64,000 nucleotides of DNA from Chitinophagaceae bacterium (GTDB lineage: Bacteria; Bacteroidota; Bacteroidia; Chitinophagales; Chitinophagaceae), in contig JADJTY010000012.1 of NCBI GenBank assembly GCA_016710935.1, forward strand, positions 62,001-126,000, in the 5' to 3' direction. The number at the start of each line of letters is the position of its first letter. Position 1 is the stretch's first letter. The notes beneath the pieces are model-generated. The model had not been told where the DNA came from. It saw nothing but the letters and a program-made list of their open reading frames with translations, and did not search any database. Below are positions 61,817-64,000 of the stretch, in pieces. The translations under genes were made by a program, and so were the position numbers.

Positions 61817-62572
61817 TTATTTAACTACCACCGAATCATTCAAATCTGCATCTACCAAAATACGTCCGCAGTTTTCGCAAACCATGATCTTCTTACGCAG
61901 TTTAATTTCGCTTTGCTTTTGTGGAGGAATAGCGTGGAAACAACCACCGCAGCTGTCTCTTTCAATAGCAACCACCGCTAAACCATTGCGGTAATTTTTA
62001 CGGATGCGATCGTAGCTGGTTAGCAAACGATCATCAGCATGGGTGCGGGCTTTTTCACCTTCCTTGTTATAGTGTTTTTCTTCTTTTTCAGTTTCACTGA
62101 TAATTTTTTCCAGCTCACCCTTTTTTCCGGTAAGATGACTCTCTTTATTAGCTACCGCTTTTTTTGCTGTTTCCAGCTGCCTTGCTTTTTCAGAAATCTC
62201 CTCGGTAGCATCCTTAATATGTTTTTCGCAAAGCTTTATTTCTAAAGTCTGCATTTCAATTTCTTTATTGATGGCTTCAAACTCACGGTTGTTCTTTACG
62301 TTATCGCTTTGCTTTTCGTATTTTTTAACCAGTGCTTCGGCTTCTTTAATGCCTTCTTTCTTTTGGGCAATAAATTCCTGGATACCGTTTATTTCTTCTT
62401 CAACACGGGTTTGCCTGGCGTGCAGACCTTCAATTTCGTCTTCCAGGTCTTTTACCTCCATAGGTAATTCTCCTTTCAGGATCTGAATTTCATCCAGCTT
62501 ACAGTCTACTTTTTGTAATAGTACCAGTGCGCTTAATTTTTCTTCAATTGAAAATTCTTTAACTGCGGCCAT
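61817..62572 (-). CDS. Coiled-coil zinc-ribbon protein (DUF164/CT398-like)
   Basis: 251 residues. Long antiparallel coiled coil (about 25-185, heptads rich in Glu, Lys and Leu), then a C4 zinc ribbon: CGGC near 210 and CENCG near 233, ending with VDADLNDSVVVK. Members are suggested to act in nucleic-acid or secretion-related complexes, but the role is unsettled. Co-directional with the Nif3-like and ACBP genes upstream (gaps 27 and 3 nt), so probably the last gene of that operon. Confidence 0.86.
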   Translation of the reverse strand: MAAVKEFSIEEKLSALVLLQKVDCKLDEIQILKGELPMEVKDLEDEIEGLHARQTRVEEEINGIQEFIAQKKEGIKEAEALVKKYEKQSDNVKNNREFEAINKEIEMQTLEIKLCEKHIKDATEEISEKARQLETAKKAVANKESHLTGKKGELEKIISETEKEEKHYNKEGEKARTHADDRLLTSYDRIRKNYRNGLAVVAIERDSCGGCFHAIPPQKQSEIKLRKKIMVCENCGRILVDADLNDSVVVK

Positions 62573-62599
62573 ATTATTTTTGAAATTTTATTTTTGAAA

Positions 62600-63697
62600 T
62601 TACAGGAAGTAATGTACCGGGTTGGTTTTTACCCCTGTTTTTAGGACGGCAAAGGTAGGGAATTTTTGGCTCAAAATATCAAATAACAGGTCTATGGTGT
62701 ACTGTTCGCTCTCAAAATGGCCAATATCAGCCACAACCAGCCGGTTGTTGGCATCAAAAAATTCATGATATTTAATATCGCCTGTAATGTAAAAACCAGC
62801 ACCGGATGCAGCCGCAGCCCCAATAAGAAAGCTGCCTGCACCCCCGCAAAGGGCTATTTTTGTAACAGGCCTGTCCAGTAATGGAGTATGACGTATTACA
62901 GAAAGGTTGAATTTTTCTTTTAATAACCCCAATAAGGCTGTTTCGCTTAATGGCTGCGGCAATTCGCCCACTAAACCGCTGCCAACCTGTTGGTTTTGGT
63001 TATCGAGCGCCACCATATCGTATGCCACTTCCTCGTAGGGATGGGCCGCTATCAGGGCTTTTACAATAGCCTGCTCCTGCCATGCCGGAAAGATCATTTC
63101 CATTTTTATTTCATCTTCGGTATGGCGGATACCACGTTTTCCGCTAAAAGGATTGGTACCTTCTCCCGGCTTAAAGGTACCCTGGCCGGCGGTATTAAAA
63201 CTGCATTCACTGTAATTACTGATATGGCCGCCGCCGGCATTAAAAATGGCTGAGCGAACATTTTCTGCAAATTCAACAGGCACAAAAGTATACAGCTTTT
63301 TCAGCGTATCATTTTTAGGTTGAAGTACTTTGCGGTTTATTAAACCCAGCTTATCAGCCATGGCTGCATTTACGCCCTGCAACACATTATCTAAATTGGT
63401 ATGAATGGCGTAGATCGCAATATCATTTTTTATAGCAGTGATGATGGTTTGCTCCACATAATTTTTACCGGTAATTTTTCTTAACCCGCCAAAAATAATA
63501 GGGTGATGCGCTACTATCAGGTTGCATTTTTTTTCAATGGCTTCCAGCACCACGGCTTCGGTCGCATCTAAAGTGGTGATGATACCGGTACAATCCCAGC
63601 TGTTGTTACCGGTGATTAAACCAGCGTTATCATAGCTTTCCTGCAGGGATGGCGGTGCTACTGATTCTAAAAAAGATATGATCTCCTGAATCTTCAT
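62600..63697 (-). CDS. Nif3-like dinuclear metal-centre hexameric protein
   Basis: 365 residues. N- and C-terminal Nif3 halves (SVAPPSLQESYDNAGLITG; IVAHHPIIFGGLRKI with metal His; HTNLDNV; GDIKYHEFFDANN and ADIGHFESEQYTI at the end) flank an inserted middle domain (about 120-225, KLYTFVPVEFAENV ... HPYEEVAYD) as in YqfO. Fold type is certain; enzymatic role is not (GTP cyclohydrolase-like activity has been claimed for some members). Follows the ACBP gene by 3 nt. Confidence 0.9.
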   Translation of the reverse strand: MKIQEIISFLESVAPPSLQESYDNAGLITGNNSWDCTGIITTLDATEAVVLEAIEKKCNLIVAHHPIIFGGLRKITGKNYVEQTIITAIKNDIAIYAIHTNLDNVLQGVNAAMADKLGLINRKVLQPKNDTLKKLYTFVPVEFAENVRSAIFNAGGGHISNYSECSFNTAGQGTFKPGEGTNPFSGKRGIRHTEDEIKMEMIFPAWQEQAIVKALIAAHPYEEVAYDMVALDNQNQQVGSGLVGELPQPLSETALLGLLKEKFNLSVIRHTPLLDRPVTKIALCGGAGSFLIGAAAASGAGFYITGDIKYHEFFDANNRLVVADIGHFESEQYTIDLLFDILSQKFPTFAVLKTGVKTNPVHYFL

Positions 63698-63700
63698 TTT

Positions 63701-63958
63701 TTACCCTTTCAGTTTATTAACCAGCTCAACATATTGCTGCATACTTTCTTCTGATGTTTTTCCTTTTAATGCAGACCAGGCTTCGTATTTAGCTTTGTTT
63801 ACAAAATCAAAAGGATTGGTTGGCGCTTCGCCGCTAACATCGCCTTCGGTAGATTGTTTGTACAAAGAATACAGTTGCAGCAGCGTTTCGTTGCTGGGTT
63901 TCTCGCTTAGCGATTTGCTTTCGGCTATCGCCTTTTCAAATTGTGCTTTTATATCCAT
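63701..63958 (-). CDS. Acyl-CoA-binding protein
   Basis: 85 residues, four-helix ACBP fold. FEKAIAESKSLSEKPSNETLLQLYSLYKQST and KAKYEAWSALKGKTSEESMQQYVELV match the eukaryotic-type family (Tyr and Lys of the CoA site in YSLYKQ and KAKYEAW). Buffers long-chain acyl-CoA in the cytosol. First gene of an operon with the Nif3-like and zinc-ribbon genes. Confidence 0.93.
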   Translation of the reverse strand: MDIKAQFEKAIAESKSLSEKPSNETLLQLYSLYKQSTEGDVSGEAPTNPFDFVNKAKYEAWSALKGKTSEESMQQYVELVNKLKG

Positions 63959-64000
63959 GTTTTTTTATTTGCGAATTTAAGATAAAGCTTTTAAGAGATG

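Noticed and set aside
1..64000. CRISPR array, rRNA, prophage or intact IS element
   Set aside because: No regularly spaced repeats, rRNA motifs, transposase or phage genes were found on either strand.

Overview
The window is a chromosome segment of a Bacteroidota bacterium, most likely family Chitinophagaceae. The evidence is the Bacteroidota-type promoter box TAnnTTTG upstream of many genes, a PorV/PorQ-type outer-membrane protein and a small type IX secretion (T9SS) C-terminal-domain protein, futalosine-pathway menaquinone genes, a LexA-independent set of ordinary housekeeping genes in typical Bacteroidota families, few purine-rich ribosome binding sites, and moderate-to-low GC. No rRNA, CRISPR array, intact transposon or prophage was seen.

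Layout. 0-2.5 kb: partial PorV-like gene and tyrS. 2.5-6.7 kb: minus-strand S9 peptidase lipoprotein, SGNH hydrolase and GH125 mannosidase. 6.9-12.2 kb: a cyanophycin locus (cyanophycinase, Tat-exported class V aminotransferase-like protein, divergent cyanophycin synthetase), then tRNA-Gln(UUG) with its own promoter and terminator. 12.4-15.4 kb: PafA-type phosphatase and a serine-palmitoyltransferase-like alpha-oxoamine synthase. 15.5-17.3 kb: a compositionally odd, decayed region with one small membrane ORF and the tail of a broken SRPBCC gene. 17.3-26.8 kb: miscellaneous genes, glutamate dehydrogenase, cytochrome c maturation (ccmB, ccmC, ccmD), tdk and Kdo transferase waaA. 26.9-34.2 kb: one long plus-strand nucleotide-sugar operon (DegT aminotransferase, UDP-glucose dehydrogenase, UDP-xylose synthase, UDP-HexNAc dehydrogenase, UDP-hexose epimerase, rfbC, rfbD). 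34.3-46 kb: accC-accB, efp, a thioredoxin-like protein, mdh, fabD, folE with two 6-pyruvoyl-tetrahydropterin synthase paralogs, mqnB-mqnD, photolyase and a class IV aminotransferase. 46.1-53.3 kb: a signalling island with two paralogous cassettes (7-TM membrane protein, HisKA_3 histidine kinase, NarL-type response regulator) interleaved with two opposite-strand orphan response regulators. 53.4-64 kb: deoxynucleoside kinase, trpS, gatC, two LolD-type ABC ATPases, cobalamin adenosyltransferase, DUF2795, fabI, recN, a zinc-ribbon coiled-coil protein, a Nif3-like protein and an acyl-CoA-binding protein.

General observations. Four genes (tyrS, gdhA, a class IV aminotransferase and a 7-TM sensor) are each broken by a single-base indel in a homopolymer, which looks more like assembly error than decay. 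At least four families of small hairpin repeats are scattered between genes, touch stop codons, and in mqnD appear to have inserted in frame. Heptanucleotide tandem repeats lie in frame inside waaA and the pafA signal peptide. Several starts were moved downstream of the longest ORF because a TAnnTTTG promoter lies inside or at the edge of the longer reading frame.
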